Below are positions 15,572 through 24,302 of a DNA stretch of 64,000 bases, piece by piece. Position 1 is the stretch's first letter. Every line of letters begins with the position of its first letter. Source of the DNA: an uncultured Collinsella sp. (GTDB lineage: Bacteria > Actinomycetota > Coriobacteriia > Coriobacteriales > Coriobacteriaceae); NCBI GenBank assembly GCA_902494565.1, contig CABUTN010000002.1, forward strand, positions 65,118-129,117. The letters are read 5' to 3'. Both the position numbers and the translations under genes were made by a program. The notes under the pieces are model-generated. The model made no database searches and was not told the DNA's origin. It was given only the letters and a program-made list of their open reading frames with translations.

Positions 15572-16129
15572 TTAGCGGCCCAGCATCCTAAAGAATCGCT
15601 CCTCGAGCGCCGAATCGGTCTCAAAGACGCCGCGGCGAGCGAGCGTCACGGTCTTGGTGCCGGGCTTTTGCACGCCGCGCATCGTCATGCACATATGCTC
15701 AGCCTCCATGAGCACAATCGCTCCCTGGGGAGCGAGATAATCCATGAGAGCGTCGGCAACCTGTGCACACAGCTGCTCCTGCAGCTGCAGACGACGGGCA
15801 TAAACCTCAACCGTGCGGGCGAGCTTGGAAAGCCCAGCCACTCGACCGTTGGGGATATAGCCAATGGCGGCTTTGCCATAAAACGGCAGCAGATGATGTT
15901 CACACAGCGAGTAGAACGTGATGTCGCGCTCGATAACCAAATCGTTCGAAGCGACGGCAAAGGTTTTGGACAGGTGCTCCTCGGCACTCTGGTCCATACC
16001 GCCGGCGATCTCGCCATACATACGGGCAACGCGCGCCGGCGTCTCCAGCAGGCCCTCACGAGTTGGGTCCTCGCCTATGCCCTCAAGCAACAACTTAATG
16101 GCGGCCTCGACTTTTTCCTGATCGACCAT
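15572..16129 (-). CDS. folE: GTP cyclohydrolase I
   Basis: 185 residues, typical length. It converts GTP to 7,8-dihydroneopterin triphosphate. Zinc and catalytic residues are visible: FYSLCEHHLLPFYGKAAIGYIP (Cys, His, His) and EAEHMCMTMRGVQKPGT (the second Cys). Other family blocks are DPTREGLLETPARVARMY and LSKLARTVEVYARRLQLQEQL. First gene of folE-HD-folB; the ATG at 16129 follows a GTGAGG box. With folB it makes the pterin half of folate. Confidence 0.95.
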   Translation of the reverse strand: MVDQEKVEAAIKLLLEGIGEDPTREGLLETPARVARMYGEIAGGMDQSAEEHLSKTFAVASNDLVIERDITFYSLCEHHLLPFYGKAAIGYIPNGRVAGLSKLARTVEVYARRLQLQEQLCAQVADALMDYLAPQGAIVLMEAEHMCMTMRGVQKPGTKTVTLARRGVFETDSALEERFFRMLGR

Positions 16130-16195
16130 CTGGGCCTCACTTTTCCGATTTCACGTTCGCGCTATGGTACCACGCCCTCCGGCATCGACCACAAG

Positions 16196-16777
16196 CTACA
16201 TAGTATGGGTCGAATAGACCGGATCATCACGCCAAAGTTCAACCGCATCACAAAGCGCAACGCCCTCGCGCTCAGCACGGGCGCGCGTAGCGTTCATATC
16301 GATCACGCGCTGATTGCTCGAGCCCCTAAAGCGCAACGAGATATCGTACAGGTCCTGAACAAACGGGCCGTCCACCAACATATCAAGACAGGTAAGGATA
16401 CGGTCCGTCACCTCGGTATGATGACGACCGCCCGGCATAAGCTCCTCGAGTACGTCGCCAGTAAAGCACCAAATGGTCTTGCCCGACCCCACAGGATAGG
16501 CCGCACGCACGCGTTCGATAAAGTCAACGAGCCCCGCCTGATTCTCGGGTTCCATGGGCTCCCCGCCCAGAATCGTCAGGCCATCAATAAAGGGATGATC
16601 GAGGCTCTCGATAATCTTGTCCTCGACGGCGCGATCGAACGGCTCGCCCGCGGCAAAGTCCCACGCGACGGAGTTAAAACAATTCTTGCACCCACGACGG
16701 CACCCACTCACAAACAGAGAAGTACGAACACCTTCCCCATCAGCAATGTCGAAATACTTAATGTTCGCGTAGTTCAT
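16196..16777 (-). CDS. nrdG: Anaerobic ribonucleoside-triphosphate reductase activase
   Basis: 193 residues. Radical-SAM enzyme that installs the glycyl radical on NrdD. Cluster motif SGCRRGCKNCFN (CxxxCxxC), SAM-binding GGEP, and the NrdG-type N-terminus YANIKYFDIADGEGVRTSLFVSGC. The start at 16777 has GGGAGAG upstream; the longer reading frame to 16933 runs through the repeat at 16793-16876. It is downstream of nrdD on the same strand, separated by about 430 bases that hold two large inverted repeats. Confidence 0.95.
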   Translation of the reverse strand: MNYANIKYFDIADGEGVRTSLFVSGCRRGCKNCFNSVAWDFAAGEPFDRAVEDKIIESLDHPFIDGLTILGGEPMEPENQAGLVDFIERVRAAYPVGSGKTIWCFTGDVLEELMPGGRHHTEVTDRILTCLDMLVDGPFVQDLYDISLRFRGSSNQRVIDMNATRARAEREGVALCDAVELWRDDPVYSTHTM

Positions 16778-16792
16778 AGGTAACTCTCCCGG

Positions 16793-16876
16793 GAGGCCGG
16801 GACATATCATCCCGTCCTCAAACATTCTCGGCCTTCGGCCTGCGAAACTGCGGGCGGGACGATATGCCCCGGCCTC
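16793..16876. repeat. Nested inverted-repeat element, member A
   Basis: Arms 16793-16813 and 16856-16876 (21 nt) pair with two exceptions that are G-U wobbles in minus-strand RNA, the strand on which nrdD and nrdG are transcribed. Inside, GTCCTC (16814-16819) and CAT (16823-16825) precede a small GGCC-TTCG-GGCC-like hairpin, and CTGCGG closes the junction. The same internal motifs occur in the elements at 33884 and 34191. Confidence 0.7.
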
Positions 16877-17054
16877 ATGCAAAGGGCAACTCAATGAACG
16901 AAGCGAACATCGAGTATAGGGTTCGAGGTCCAATAAAAACTGGGTTGCGGCTCAACCGCCATCGCAAGTAAATCGCAGCTGCAGCTCGAATTATTTCCGC
17001 TAAGAACTTCGAGGGGTGAGCAGACCGCATGCTGCATCTCAGCTACATCAACTT

Positions 17055-17192
17055 GGCTGCCCCGTAGCGAGGCCCCGGACCTTTGCTCGATATGAGTTCC
17101 GCACGAACAGGAGGCGCCAGTGGCGCCTCCGTCGTGAGCCAGGACTGTCCGAAATAGCGAGTAGAGGTCCGGGGCCTCGCTACGGGGCAGCC
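17055..17192. repeat. 138-nt cruciform-like inverted repeat next to nrdD
   Basis: A perfect 28-bp outer stem (17055-17082 with 17165-17192) continues inward with imperfect pairing. It encloses a separate 10-bp hairpin with one-base loop (17110-17119 with 17121-17130). It starts 12 bases beyond the nrdD stop codon. It may act as a terminator or mRNA-stabilising structure between nrdD and nrdG. The internal sequence differs from the 16793/33884/34191 family. Confidence 0.75.
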
Positions 17193-17203
17193 TGGGATGG
17201 TTA

Positions 17204-19426
17204 TTAGAGATGCAGCACGCGGTCGCGGATCTCCTCGGTTCGACCCTGGTTCCAGAACTGGGTACCGATGTAGCCGCACGTACGACGAGCGACGTTCATC
17301 TTCTCCTGGTCGCGGTTGCCGCAATTGGGGCACTCCCACACCAGCTTGCCATCGTCCTCAACAATCTTGATCTCGCCATCGTAGCCGCACACCTGGCAGT
17401 AGTCGCTCTTGGTGTTGAGCTCGGCGTACATGATGTTGTCGTAGATGTACTGCATCACGCGAATGACAGCCTTGAGGTTGTCCTGCATGTTGGGAACCTC
17501 GACGTAGGAGATAGCACCGCCCGGCGAAAGCTGCTGGAACATACCCTCGAACTTGAGCTTATCGAAAGCATCGATCTCCTCGGACACGTGGACGTGATAG
17601 CTGTTAGTAATGTAGCCCTTGTCCGTCACACCCGGAATAATGCCAAAACGACGCTGCAGGCACTTGGCGAACTTGTAGGTCGTCGACTCAAGCGGGGTGC
17701 CGTACAGCGAGAAGTCGATATCGCTTTCGGCCTTCCACTCGGCGCACTTGTCGTTCATGCGCTGCATGACGGCCATGGCAAACGGCGTGCCTTCCTTCTC
17801 GGTGTGGCTGTGGCCCGTCATGTACTTGACACACTCATACAGGCCGGCATAGCCCAGGCTGATGGTGGAGTATCCGCCCACGAGCAGCTTGTCGATCGTC
17901 TCGCCCTTCTTCAGACGAGCAAGGGCGCCGTACTGCCAAAGAATCGGCGCGGCGTCAGAAAGTGTACCCATCAGGCGCTCATGACGGCACAGCAGGGCAC
18001 GGTGGCACAGCTCAAGGCGCTCATCGAAGATCTTCCAGAACTTGTCCATATCCTGGTGCGAGCTCAGTGCGACATCAGGCAGGTTGATGGTCACAACGCC
18101 CTGGTTAAAGCGACCATAGTACTTGGGCTTGTTCGGGTCGTAGTTCAGCGCGTTGGCAACGTTGTTAAAACCGTTGCCCGAGCGGTCGGGCGTCAAGAAG
18201 CTGCGGCAGCCCATGCAGGTATAGCAATCGCCGTTGCCGGTGGTCTCGCCCTTCGACAGCTTGAGCTCGCGCATCTTCTTCTCGGAGATGTAGTCGGGAA
18301 CCATGCGCTTGGCGGTGCACTTGGCAGCCAGCTGGGTCAGGTAGAAGTACGGGGAATCCTCGTGAACGTTATCGTCCTCGAGTACATAGATAAGCTTGGG
18401 GAATGCCGGGGTAATCCACACGCCGGCCTCGTTCTTAACGCCCTCGTAGCGCTGGCGAAGCGTCTCCTCCACGATCATGGCAAGGTCGTGCTTCTCCTGC
18501 GGCGTACGGGCCTCGTTAAGATACATAAAGACCGTCACGAACGGCGCCTGGCCATTGGTGGTCATAAGGGTCACGACCTGATACTGAATCGTCTGGACGC
18601 CACGACGAATCTCATCGCGCAGACGGTCCTCAACGACCTCACGGACCTTCTCGGCAGACGCAGAGACGCCAAGCTCATCGAGCTCGCGAGCGACCTCGCC
18701 GCGAATCTTTTGACGGCTCACCTCGACGAACGGGGCAAGATGGGTCAGCGAAATCGACTGGCCACCGTACTGAGAGGAAGCAACCTGGGCGATGATCTGC
18801 GTCGCGATGTTGCAGGCCGTCGAGAAGCTATGCGGCTTCTCAATCAGCGTACCCGAGATAACAGTACCGTTCTGGAGCATATCCTCCAGGTTCACCAGGT
18901 CGCAGTTATGCATGTGCTGGGCAAAGTAGTCCGAATCGTGGAAGTGAATCAGGCCCTCGTTGTGAGCATCCACGATCTCCTGGGGCAGCAGCACGCGCTG
19001 CGTCAGGTCCTTGGAAATCTCGCCGGCCATGTAGTCGCGCTGAACGGAGTTGACGGTCGGGTTCTTGTTAGAGTTCTCCTGCTTGACCTCTTCGTTGTTG
19101 CATTCGATCAGCGACAGGATCTTGTCGTCGGTCGTGTTCTTTTGGCGCTTTAGGCTCTGAACATAGCGATAGATGATGTAGTGGCGAGCGACCTCGTAGC
19201 AGTCGAGACGCATAATCTCGTCCTCGACCAAATCCTGGATCTCCTCGACCGATACGGTGTGACCGGCCTTCTCACATGCCTCGGCGACGTTTTGTGCCGC
19301 ATAGATCACCTGGCGGTCGGTAAGGCGAGAGCCTTCCTCGACCTCCAAGTTTGCGGCGCGGATCGCATTGACGATCTTATCGATGTCAAAGGTAACCTCG
19401 GTGCCGCTGCGCTTGATGATCTTCAT
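17204..19426 (-). CDS. nrdD: Anaerobic (class III) ribonucleoside-triphosphate reductase
   Basis: 740 residues. Makes dNTPs without oxygen, using a glycyl radical set by NrdG and, in this family, formate as reductant. The N-terminal ATP-cone (residues 1-95) has IIKRSGTEVTFDIDKIVNAI. The catalytic barrel follows with HFHDSDYF and CMGCRSFL. The C-terminus has a zinc site, CQVCGYDGE and CPNCGNRD, and the radical loop RTCGYIGTQFWNQGR. The start at 19426 has AAGAGG upstream. An NrdR box and promoter lie at 19652-19698. The last base is 12 bases from the inverted repeat at 17055. Confidence 0.97.
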   Translation of the reverse strand: MKIIKRSGTEVTFDIDKIVNAIRAANLEVEEGSRLTDRQVIYAAQNVAEACEKAGHTVSVEEIQDLVEDEIMRLDCYEVARHYIIYRYVQSLKRQKNTTDDKILSLIECNNEEVKQENSNKNPTVNSVQRDYMAGEISKDLTQRVLLPQEIVDAHNEGLIHFHDSDYFAQHMHNCDLVNLEDMLQNGTVISGTLIEKPHSFSTACNIATQIIAQVASSQYGGQSISLTHLAPFVEVSRQKIRGEVARELDELGVSASAEKVREVVEDRLRDEIRRGVQTIQYQVVTLMTTNGQAPFVTVFMYLNEARTPQEKHDLAMIVEETLRQRYEGVKNEAGVWITPAFPKLIYVLEDDNVHEDSPYFYLTQLAAKCTAKRMVPDYISEKKMRELKLSKGETTGNGDCYTCMGCRSFLTPDRSGNGFNNVANALNYDPNKPKYYGRFNQGVVTINLPDVALSSHQDMDKFWKIFDERLELCHRALLCRHERLMGTLSDAAPILWQYGALARLKKGETIDKLLVGGYSTISLGYAGLYECVKYMTGHSHTEKEGTPFAMAVMQRMNDKCAEWKAESDIDFSLYGTPLESTTYKFAKCLQRRFGIIPGVTDKGYITNSYHVHVSEEIDAFDKLKFEGMFQQLSPGGAISYVEVPNMQDNLKAVIRVMQYIYDNIMYAELNTKSDYCQVCGYDGEIKIVEDDGKLVWECPNCGNRDQEKMNVARRTCGYIGTQFWNQGRTEEIRDRVLHL

Positions 19427-19651
19427 CCTCTTGCCTCTTTCGCATCGTAGCCTCATCGCGCTTCAGAGCCAAACGATGCCCGGCAGGGCTTACCCTGTCT
19501 TGCGGCGCCGTCGCGCAATCTGTGTTTTCGATAACCATAGGCCCTCATGCGGACAATCCTCGCAGCCAATCAAGGGGCTCAAAGATCCATCCAAATGGGG
19601 CGAATAAGGTCCTCGTTCTCTGTCCGCCATCTATCATACGACAAAGAGGCA

Positions 19652-19681
19652 TCTATATCCTGTATTCTTTTTTTAGGTCAA
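19652..19681 (-). promoter_or_regulatory. Candidate nrdD promoter
   Basis: Minus-strand TTGACC (plus 19676-19681), 18 bases, then TATAGA (plus 19652-19657). A second TTGACC lies at plus 19705-19710 with TATTGT 15 bases on, overlapping the NrdR box, and is a weaker alternative. Confidence 0.6.
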
Positions 19682-19698
19682 ACACAATATATAGTGTT
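19681..19698. promoter_or_regulatory. NrdR box
   Basis: AACACAATATATAGTGTT matches the known NrdR operator consensus acaCwAtATaTwGtgt at every conserved position. NrdR is the nucleotide-sensing repressor of ribonucleotide reductase genes. It adjoins the -35 box of the candidate nrdD promoter. Boxes usually come in pairs about 31 bp apart; I do not see a convincing second copy. The rest of the 19427-19992 intergenic stretch shows no gene. Confidence 0.8.
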
Positions 19699-19992
19699 TC
19701 AGCAGGTCAAAGCAATTAGTCATTTTGCAGACGCATTAATTATGAGGGGTTCTTGGCAAGTCGGTAAAACGTTATCAACACGACTACCTGCATGGCAGTT
19801 ATAAAACCCCCTCAACCGAGCCACCGCCAAATAGGACCAAAACCAAGCCGCTCACGCCAAAAGAATCCAAAAGATTATGCTTGACCAACATGTTGCGGTC
19901 GAATACCGGCGGACGGAGCGACGAGACTGCAAACGCTCGGAAGACTACAGCCCCGGCGCCCCGTCAGCCGGCATTCGATAGGCGAGGAGCTA

Positions 19993-20460
19993 TTACTTCT
20001 CTTCGCGAGCTATCATGCGGCCGAGAGCCGCTGTAAAGGGATCGAGCAGAACGCCGGCGATAACCACAAAGGCCCATCCCTTTGTGACAAGGCCCGCCCA
20101 ACGCGCGAAGAACGTACGGCCTTCAATCGTTCCGAATCCTCCCTGGAAGGCAATCTCGCCAAAACCGATTACCATAAAAAGGAGCGTGGCACCGATGGCC
20201 GTACCGGCGACCTTGTGTGATGCGCTCCCCTGCTCAAAACCAAAAAAGTCCAGGCACATACCAACCGTTTTGCCAAACAACGGGAGTGCGCTCAGAGCCT
20301 CGGCGATCACCGTGGCCACGATGAGTTGTCCCCAAAAGCCCGTGGGACTCATTAGGTCCAAACCGGGCGCCCCTTCGATAATGGGGAGAAATGCACAGAG
20401 CAACAAGGGGTTAAAGAAGCCGTTGAGAATGCCGATGACGCGGCCGACAGGGAGCTTCAT
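19993..20460 (-). CDS. Small membrane protein at the end of the acyl-carrier operon
   Basis: 155 residues from the ATG at 20460, not recognised. Four hydrophobic stretches (about residues 8-28, 45-63, 85-108 and 125-146) suggest four membrane helices; no signal peptide or known motif. It follows the MFS gene on the same strand, with a GC-rich hairpin in the 100-base gap, and is the last gene of the operon that starts with the thiolase. It may be a membrane partner of the carrier or a vitamin-transporter-like integral protein. This is open. Confidence 0.6.
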   Translation of the reverse strand: MKLPVGRVIGILNGFFNPLLLCAFLPIIEGAPGLDLMSPTGFWGQLIVATVIAEALSALPLFGKTVGMCLDFFGFEQGSASHKVAGTAIGATLLFMVIGFGEIAFQGGFGTIEGRTFFARWAGLVTKGWAFVVIAGVLLDPFTAALGRMIAREEK

Positions 20461-20494
20461 AGCCGTAAGCCTTTCAAAGTCATTGATAGAAAGA

Positions 20495-20520
20495 GGGCCG
20501 CCGGCATATGTCGGCGGCCC
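20495..20520 (-). other. Intercistronic hairpin between MFS and the 155-residue gene
   Basis: GGGCCGCCG (20495-20503) pairs with CGGCGGCCC (20512-20520), 8-nt loop, no T tract. Similar GC-rich stems lie at 21792 and 24229 in the same operon. Confidence 0.6.
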
Positions 20521-20561
20521 CGATAAAAACATGATGTGTGGCAAAGCAACTACTCGAGCGG

Positions 20562-21761
20562 CTACTCCGCCTCGCCGCCGGCTGCCATCTTCTCGGCCTC
20601 GGCAAGCTGGGCCGGAGTGAGCTTGCGATACTTAATGGCGCCAAAGACGACACAAGCCGCGCAGACGATCATGCCAGCGATGAACTTCTGGTCAATCGTT
20701 GCACCAAACGGCGACGTCACGGCCTCAAACACAATGGGAGACAGTGCCATGCCAAAGTTGATGCCCGCCATGCCAATGGCGAGGTTAAACGCACGTCCCT
20801 CGGGAGCAGAGTTGCCGGCGGCAAAATTGCCCTCCAGCGGTACGTATGTCTCCTTGCCAAGAGCGACGACAAAGCCCGCAACGCACAGCACCATAAAGGC
20901 GGGTGCAACCAGCGTCAGGCCCAGGCCAACGAGCGTCACGCCCCACGCGATCGGCATCGACAGGTTCTTGAACTTGGCAAACAACGGGCCCACCAAAAGG
21001 CCAGCCGCAATACCGGCAACGGTCATAACGGTAGAGGCAAGACCGGCCTCCACGGTACCGCCAAAGCCGCGACCCACAACAAGCAGCGAAACGTTGGAGC
21101 TAAAGAGCTGGAACGTGAGTACGAACACAAAGCTCATGACCGTGATAATTGCGACCTCTTTGGGCATGTTGGCAAACACGTTGACCTTACGCTTAGGCTC
21201 AAGATGGCCCTCGGGAAGGCAAACAGCCTCGATCACGATGAAAATGATCATGATGAAGTACGCCGCATAGCTATGGAACCACTCGGCAGAACCCAAGATG
21301 CCGGAAACCATCGTCCAGATAATGCCGCCAAGTGCGACAAAAGTGGAGTAGATGCCCATGACAAACGAGCGCTGCTTTCCGCCAAAGTAATCCGCGATAA
21401 GAGCGTCCGTTGAATTCTGCACGGCGCCGAGACCAAGGCCCATGACAGCAGAAGCCGCTAAGACCTGGCCGAGCGAGTCGTGGAACACCAGCGCCGAGGC
21501 GCCTGCCAGCATCACGATAACGTGACCGACAAGCGCCGTCTTCTTCTTGGACACGCGAGAGGCAAGCTGCGAAGAGACGAGCATGGCGGACAGTGCCATC
21601 ATCAACGGGATGATGCCGATGATCATCTGGACGGCAGCGATGTTTTCGTCGGGAAACGCCGCCGCGACAGAGGCCACGATGGGGACGGGCACCAACATGC
21701 CCATAATGCACATGGCGGCAGCATAAATGCCCACCAGGTACTTGATCTTGGTTTTATCCAT
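20562..21761 (-). CDS. Major facilitator superfamily transporter
   Basis: 399 residues with about 12 hydrophobic segments and a typical 6+6 layout. The first segment is LVGIYAAAMCIMGMLVPVPIV, and the loop after helix 2 reads SSQLASRVSKKKTALVGH, a variant of the MFS motif A. It is an inner-membrane exporter or importer of a small organic compound. It lies 74 bases downstream of the butyrate-type kinase, so its substrate is probably the feedstock or product of that pathway. The ATG at 21761 has GGATGG upstream. Confidence 0.88.
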   Translation of the reverse strand: MDKTKIKYLVGIYAAAMCIMGMLVPVPIVASVAAAFPDENIAAVQMIIGIIPLMMALSAMLVSSQLASRVSKKKTALVGHVIVMLAGASALVFHDSLGQVLAASAVMGLGLGAVQNSTDALIADYFGGKQRSFVMGIYSTFVALGGIIWTMVSGILGSAEWFHSYAAYFIMIIFIVIEAVCLPEGHLEPKRKVNVFANMPKEVAIITVMSFVFVLTFQLFSSNVSLLVVGRGFGGTVEAGLASTVMTVAGIAAGLLVGPLFAKFKNLSMPIAWGVTLVGLGLTLVAPAFMVLCVAGFVVALGKETYVPLEGNFAAGNSAPEGRAFNLAIGMAGINFGMALSPIVFEAVTSPFGATIDQKFIAGMIVCAACVVFGAIKYRKLTPAQLAEAEKMAAGGEAE

Positions 21762-21791
21762 GATCCATCCTTACACTTAGAGAATAGGGCC

Positions 21792-21822
21792 GGGGCGGCC
21801 GGACGTCATCATCGGCCGCCCC
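21792..21822 (-). other. Intercistronic hairpin between kinase and MFS genes
   Basis: GGGGCGGCCG (21792-21801) pairs with CGGCCGCCCC (21813-21822), 11-nt loop, no T tract on the minus strand. Confidence 0.65.
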
Positions 21823-21835
21823 AAACACAGCACTA

Positions 21836-22948
21836 TCAGTCGTTGAATCCGGTGAACACGGGCTCTCCGCTGTACACGAGCGCTTCCTCGACACCATCGA
21901 GCACGCGACAGGCACCAGCGGCCATTGCCTCGAGTTCAAACTCGCCGGGATAAGCCGATACGGGGGCGATCCAAGAGCAGCACTCCTCAATCGAGGCAAC
22001 GAGCTCCTTGCTGTGGACCATGCCGCCTCCGAGCAAGATGCCGTCGACGTCGCCCTTCAGCACACAAGCCATCTCGCCAATCCACTTGCAGATTTGGTAG
22101 ACCATTGCATCCCAGGCGCGAGCCGCAGCCTTATCGCCCGCAGCGGCGCGATCGCACACCTCGATGGCATCGGACGTACCCAAAAGGTCAACGAAGCCAC
22201 CGGTCTTCATGCAATGGGCGCGGGCAACGTCGAGACCATGCTCTGCCGTATACTTCGCGACCTCGATCGCGGGAACCGATCCGCAGCGCGTCGGCGCCAT
22301 GGGACCCTCGCCGCCAACGATGTCGTTGCCGTCCACCATCTTGCCCTTAAGATGAGCCGAGATAGAGATGCCGCCGCCGATATGGCAAACAATGAAGTTG
22401 CACTCATCATAGGGGCGACCGAGCTTTGCCGCATGGCGGATGGCGGTCTCTTTGAGATTAAGGGCGTGCAGGTGCACGTTTCGATACACGCCCTTAATGC
22501 CCGTCATACGTGCGAGGTCGCACAGCTCGTCGGTATCGGGAGGATTCACCACAAAAGAAGGCTTTCCCGTCTTTGAGGCGAACTCATGAGCAATCTGGGG
22601 GCCCAACTGCGCCGGGTGCTGAATGCCGTTCGCACCGACGCGGGCATGCTCGAGCATGACCTCATTGATGGCATACGTGCCGCCGGGCAGCGAAAGCAAG
22701 CCGCCGCCGCGACCGACAAATGCATCAAAGTCCTCGAGCTTTAGGCCCGCCTCCTCCAGTGCTCCAAGAATCAGATCGCAGCGATACGGCATCTGAGCCG
22801 AAACCCCATCGAACTGGGCAAGGTCCTTCGCATCGTGCGCAACGTTCTTGCTGAGCTTGCACTCATCGCCCTCAAAAACGCCCACCTTCGTGGAAGTGGA
22901 ACCCGGGTTGATTACCAGGACGCGCCAGGGAGTCTTTTTATCGGACAT
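21836..22948 (-). CDS. Butyrate kinase-type acyl kinase
   Basis: 370 residues, ASKHA fold. ATP + carboxylate gives acyl phosphate + ADP, or the reverse. The N-terminal phosphate loop is VLVINPGSTSTKVGVF, then VGRGGGLLSLPGGTY, then NFIVCHIGGGISISAH and LLGGGMVHSKEL. These are characteristic of Buk rather than AckA. It starts three bases after the stop of the phosphate acyltransferase. Together the pair either makes ATP from an acyl thioester or activates an acid at ATP cost. The true acyl group may not be butyryl, given the thiolase, DUF35 and carrier-protein neighbours. Confidence 0.9.
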   Translation of the reverse strand: MSDKKTPWRVLVINPGSTSTKVGVFEGDECKLSKNVAHDAKDLAQFDGVSAQMPYRCDLILGALEEAGLKLEDFDAFVGRGGGLLSLPGGTYAINEVMLEHARVGANGIQHPAQLGPQIAHEFASKTGKPSFVVNPPDTDELCDLARMTGIKGVYRNVHLHALNLKETAIRHAAKLGRPYDECNFIVCHIGGGISISAHLKGKMVDGNDIVGGEGPMAPTRCGSVPAIEVAKYTAEHGLDVARAHCMKTGGFVDLLGTSDAIEVCDRAAAGDKAAARAWDAMVYQICKWIGEMACVLKGDVDGILLGGGMVHSKELVASIEECCSWIAPVSAYPGEFELEAMAAGACRVLDGVEEALVYSGEPVFTGFND

Positions 22949-22951
22949 ACC

Positions 22952-23959
22952 TTAAGCCTCCTTAAGCGCCTGGGCGCGCACGCAGCTCATCACCACGTTG
23001 CCGACGATCTCGTCGACGGGCGCAGAACGCGAGCAATCGCACACGATCTTCTTGAAGCCCTGAAGCATGGGGCCGTAGGCATTGGCACCGGTCAGATTCT
23101 GGATGATCTTGACGCCGATATTGCCCACGTTGATATCGGGCCAGATGACCACGTTGGCTTGGCCCGCAACAGCGGACTCACGATGCACCTTCTTGGCCGC
23201 AACCTTGGGGTTAATCGCCGAATCAAACTGGAACTCGCCGTCGATGGCAAGGTCGGGACGGCGATCGTTGGCAATCTCGCGAGCGCGACGTACCTTGTCG
23301 ACAAGCTCGTTATCCATCGAACCGTCAGTCGAATGCGAAAGCAGCGCGCAACGGATATCCCATCCGGTCAGCGAGCGCACCGTTTCGCTCGACGAAATCG
23401 CAATCGAGGCAAGCTCTTCGCTCGTGGGGTCAACGCAAACGGCGGAATCGCCAAAAGCCAAAAGGCCGCCTTCGCCGCCGTTCCAGTTGGGAATGTCGGC
23501 GATACCGCACGAGCTCACGGTGTCCACCCCGTTGGCAAGGCCGACGATGGTCTGTCCCGCTAGGATGATGTCGCCCGTGGCGTTATCGATGCCGGCGAAC
23601 ATAACGTCGACATCGCCGAGCACCTGCAAAATCAGGGCGCGCTCAAGCGGACGCGTCATACGGCGCGCAGCGCCCTTGGGCTTAAACTTGCAATCCGGAT
23701 GCGAAAGGTAGCGCTCGCAACAAGCGGCGTTCGCCTCCTCGTCGGTCACATCGACAATCTCGATACCGTCAAGGGAGATGCCGCGCTCATCGGCAAGCTC
23801 CTTGAGCTTACCGCCGTCGCCGACCAGCACACATTCGGCGAGACGCTCGGCAGCGATCTTTGCGACCGCCTGCATCATGGTCTCGTTTTCGCCCTCGGGA
23901 AAAGCAACGCGCATAGGCTTGGCGGCAGCCTGCTCGCGCAGGGTCTGCATCAGGTCCAT
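22952..23959 (-). CDS. Phosphate acyltransferase (Pta/Ptb family)
   Basis: 335 residues. Transfers acyl groups between a thioester (CoA or carrier protein) and phosphate. Family features: MRVAFPEGENETMMQAV at the N-terminus, GLANGVDTVSSCGIAD, LLSHSTDGS and VVIWPDINVGNIGVKI at the C-terminus. No extra regulatory domain. It starts five bases after the carrier-protein stop and three bases before the kinase, so the ACP, acyltransferase and kinase genes are tightly coupled. That leaves open whether the substrate is acyl-ACP rather than acyl-CoA. Its distant relative PlsX does use acyl-ACP. Confidence 0.9.
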   Translation of the reverse strand: MDLMQTLREQAAAKPMRVAFPEGENETMMQAVAKIAAERLAECVLVGDGGKLKELADERGISLDGIEIVDVTDEEANAACCERYLSHPDCKFKPKGAARRMTRPLERALILQVLGDVDVMFAGIDNATGDIILAGQTIVGLANGVDTVSSCGIADIPNWNGGEGGLLAFGDSAVCVDPTSEELASIAISSSETVRSLTGWDIRCALLSHSTDGSMDNELVDKVRRAREIANDRRPDLAIDGEFQFDSAINPKVAAKKVHRESAVAGQANVVIWPDINVGNIGVKIIQNLTGANAYGPMLQGFKKIVCDCSRSAPVDEIVGNVVMSCVRAQALKEA

Positions 23960-23964
23960 GGCAG

Positions 23965-24198
23965 TTACTCCATCTCTTCGGCAGTACGCTCGATAAGCTC
24001 GCCGATGGTCTTCATGACCATGACCTCGCGAACGGGAACCTCGGCATCGAGTTCGTTCTCGATCATGGAGGTCAGCGCGATCATCTTCATCGAGCCCTTG
24101 CCCAGGGTCTCAAACGTCGTCTCAGGGGTCACATCGCCGTCATAGTTGTAGGCGGACTTGGCAAAATCGCAGATCTGCTGAGTAAGTTCTTCGTTCAT
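23965..24198 (-). CDS. Dedicated acyl carrier protein
   Basis: 77 residues, acidic, ACP fold. Helix II begins with LGKGSMKMIALTSMIENEL, where the Ser after Gly is the expected phosphopantetheine site; the usual DSL is GSM here. Start at 24198, with GGTGCC upstream rather than a strong box. It sits between the DUF35 and phosphate acyltransferase genes, not with fatty-acid synthesis genes, so it is probably reserved for this pathway. The Sfp-type transferase at 27016 could charge it. Confidence 0.85.
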   Translation of the reverse strand: MNEELTQQICDFAKSAYNYDGDVTPETTFETLGKGSMKMIALTSMIENELDAEVPVREVMVMKTIGELIERTAEEME

Positions 24199-24228
24199 GA
24201 TGGTGCCTTTCAATCGAAAAAGAGGGGC

Positions 24229-24266
24229 GGCCACGGCGGGCTGGAGACATGGGTCCCGCCGTGGCC
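24229..24266 (-). other. Intercistronic hairpin between DUF35 and ACP genes
   Basis: A 12-bp perfect stem, GGCCACGGCGGG (24229-24240) with CCCGCCGTGGCC (24255-24266), 14-nt loop. Its position just before the ACP ribosome binding site could mark a processing point that raises ACP expression. Confidence 0.7.
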
Positions 24267-24302
24267 TAAGAGAGGAATCGAATTGTTAAAAGGGTTGAAA
24301 GC

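Noticed and set aside
17210..19153. Long open frame on the plus strand opposite nrdD
   Set aside because: It is antisense to a clear nrdD gene, has no recognisable domain or start site, and long shadow frames are expected in such GC-rich codon usage.
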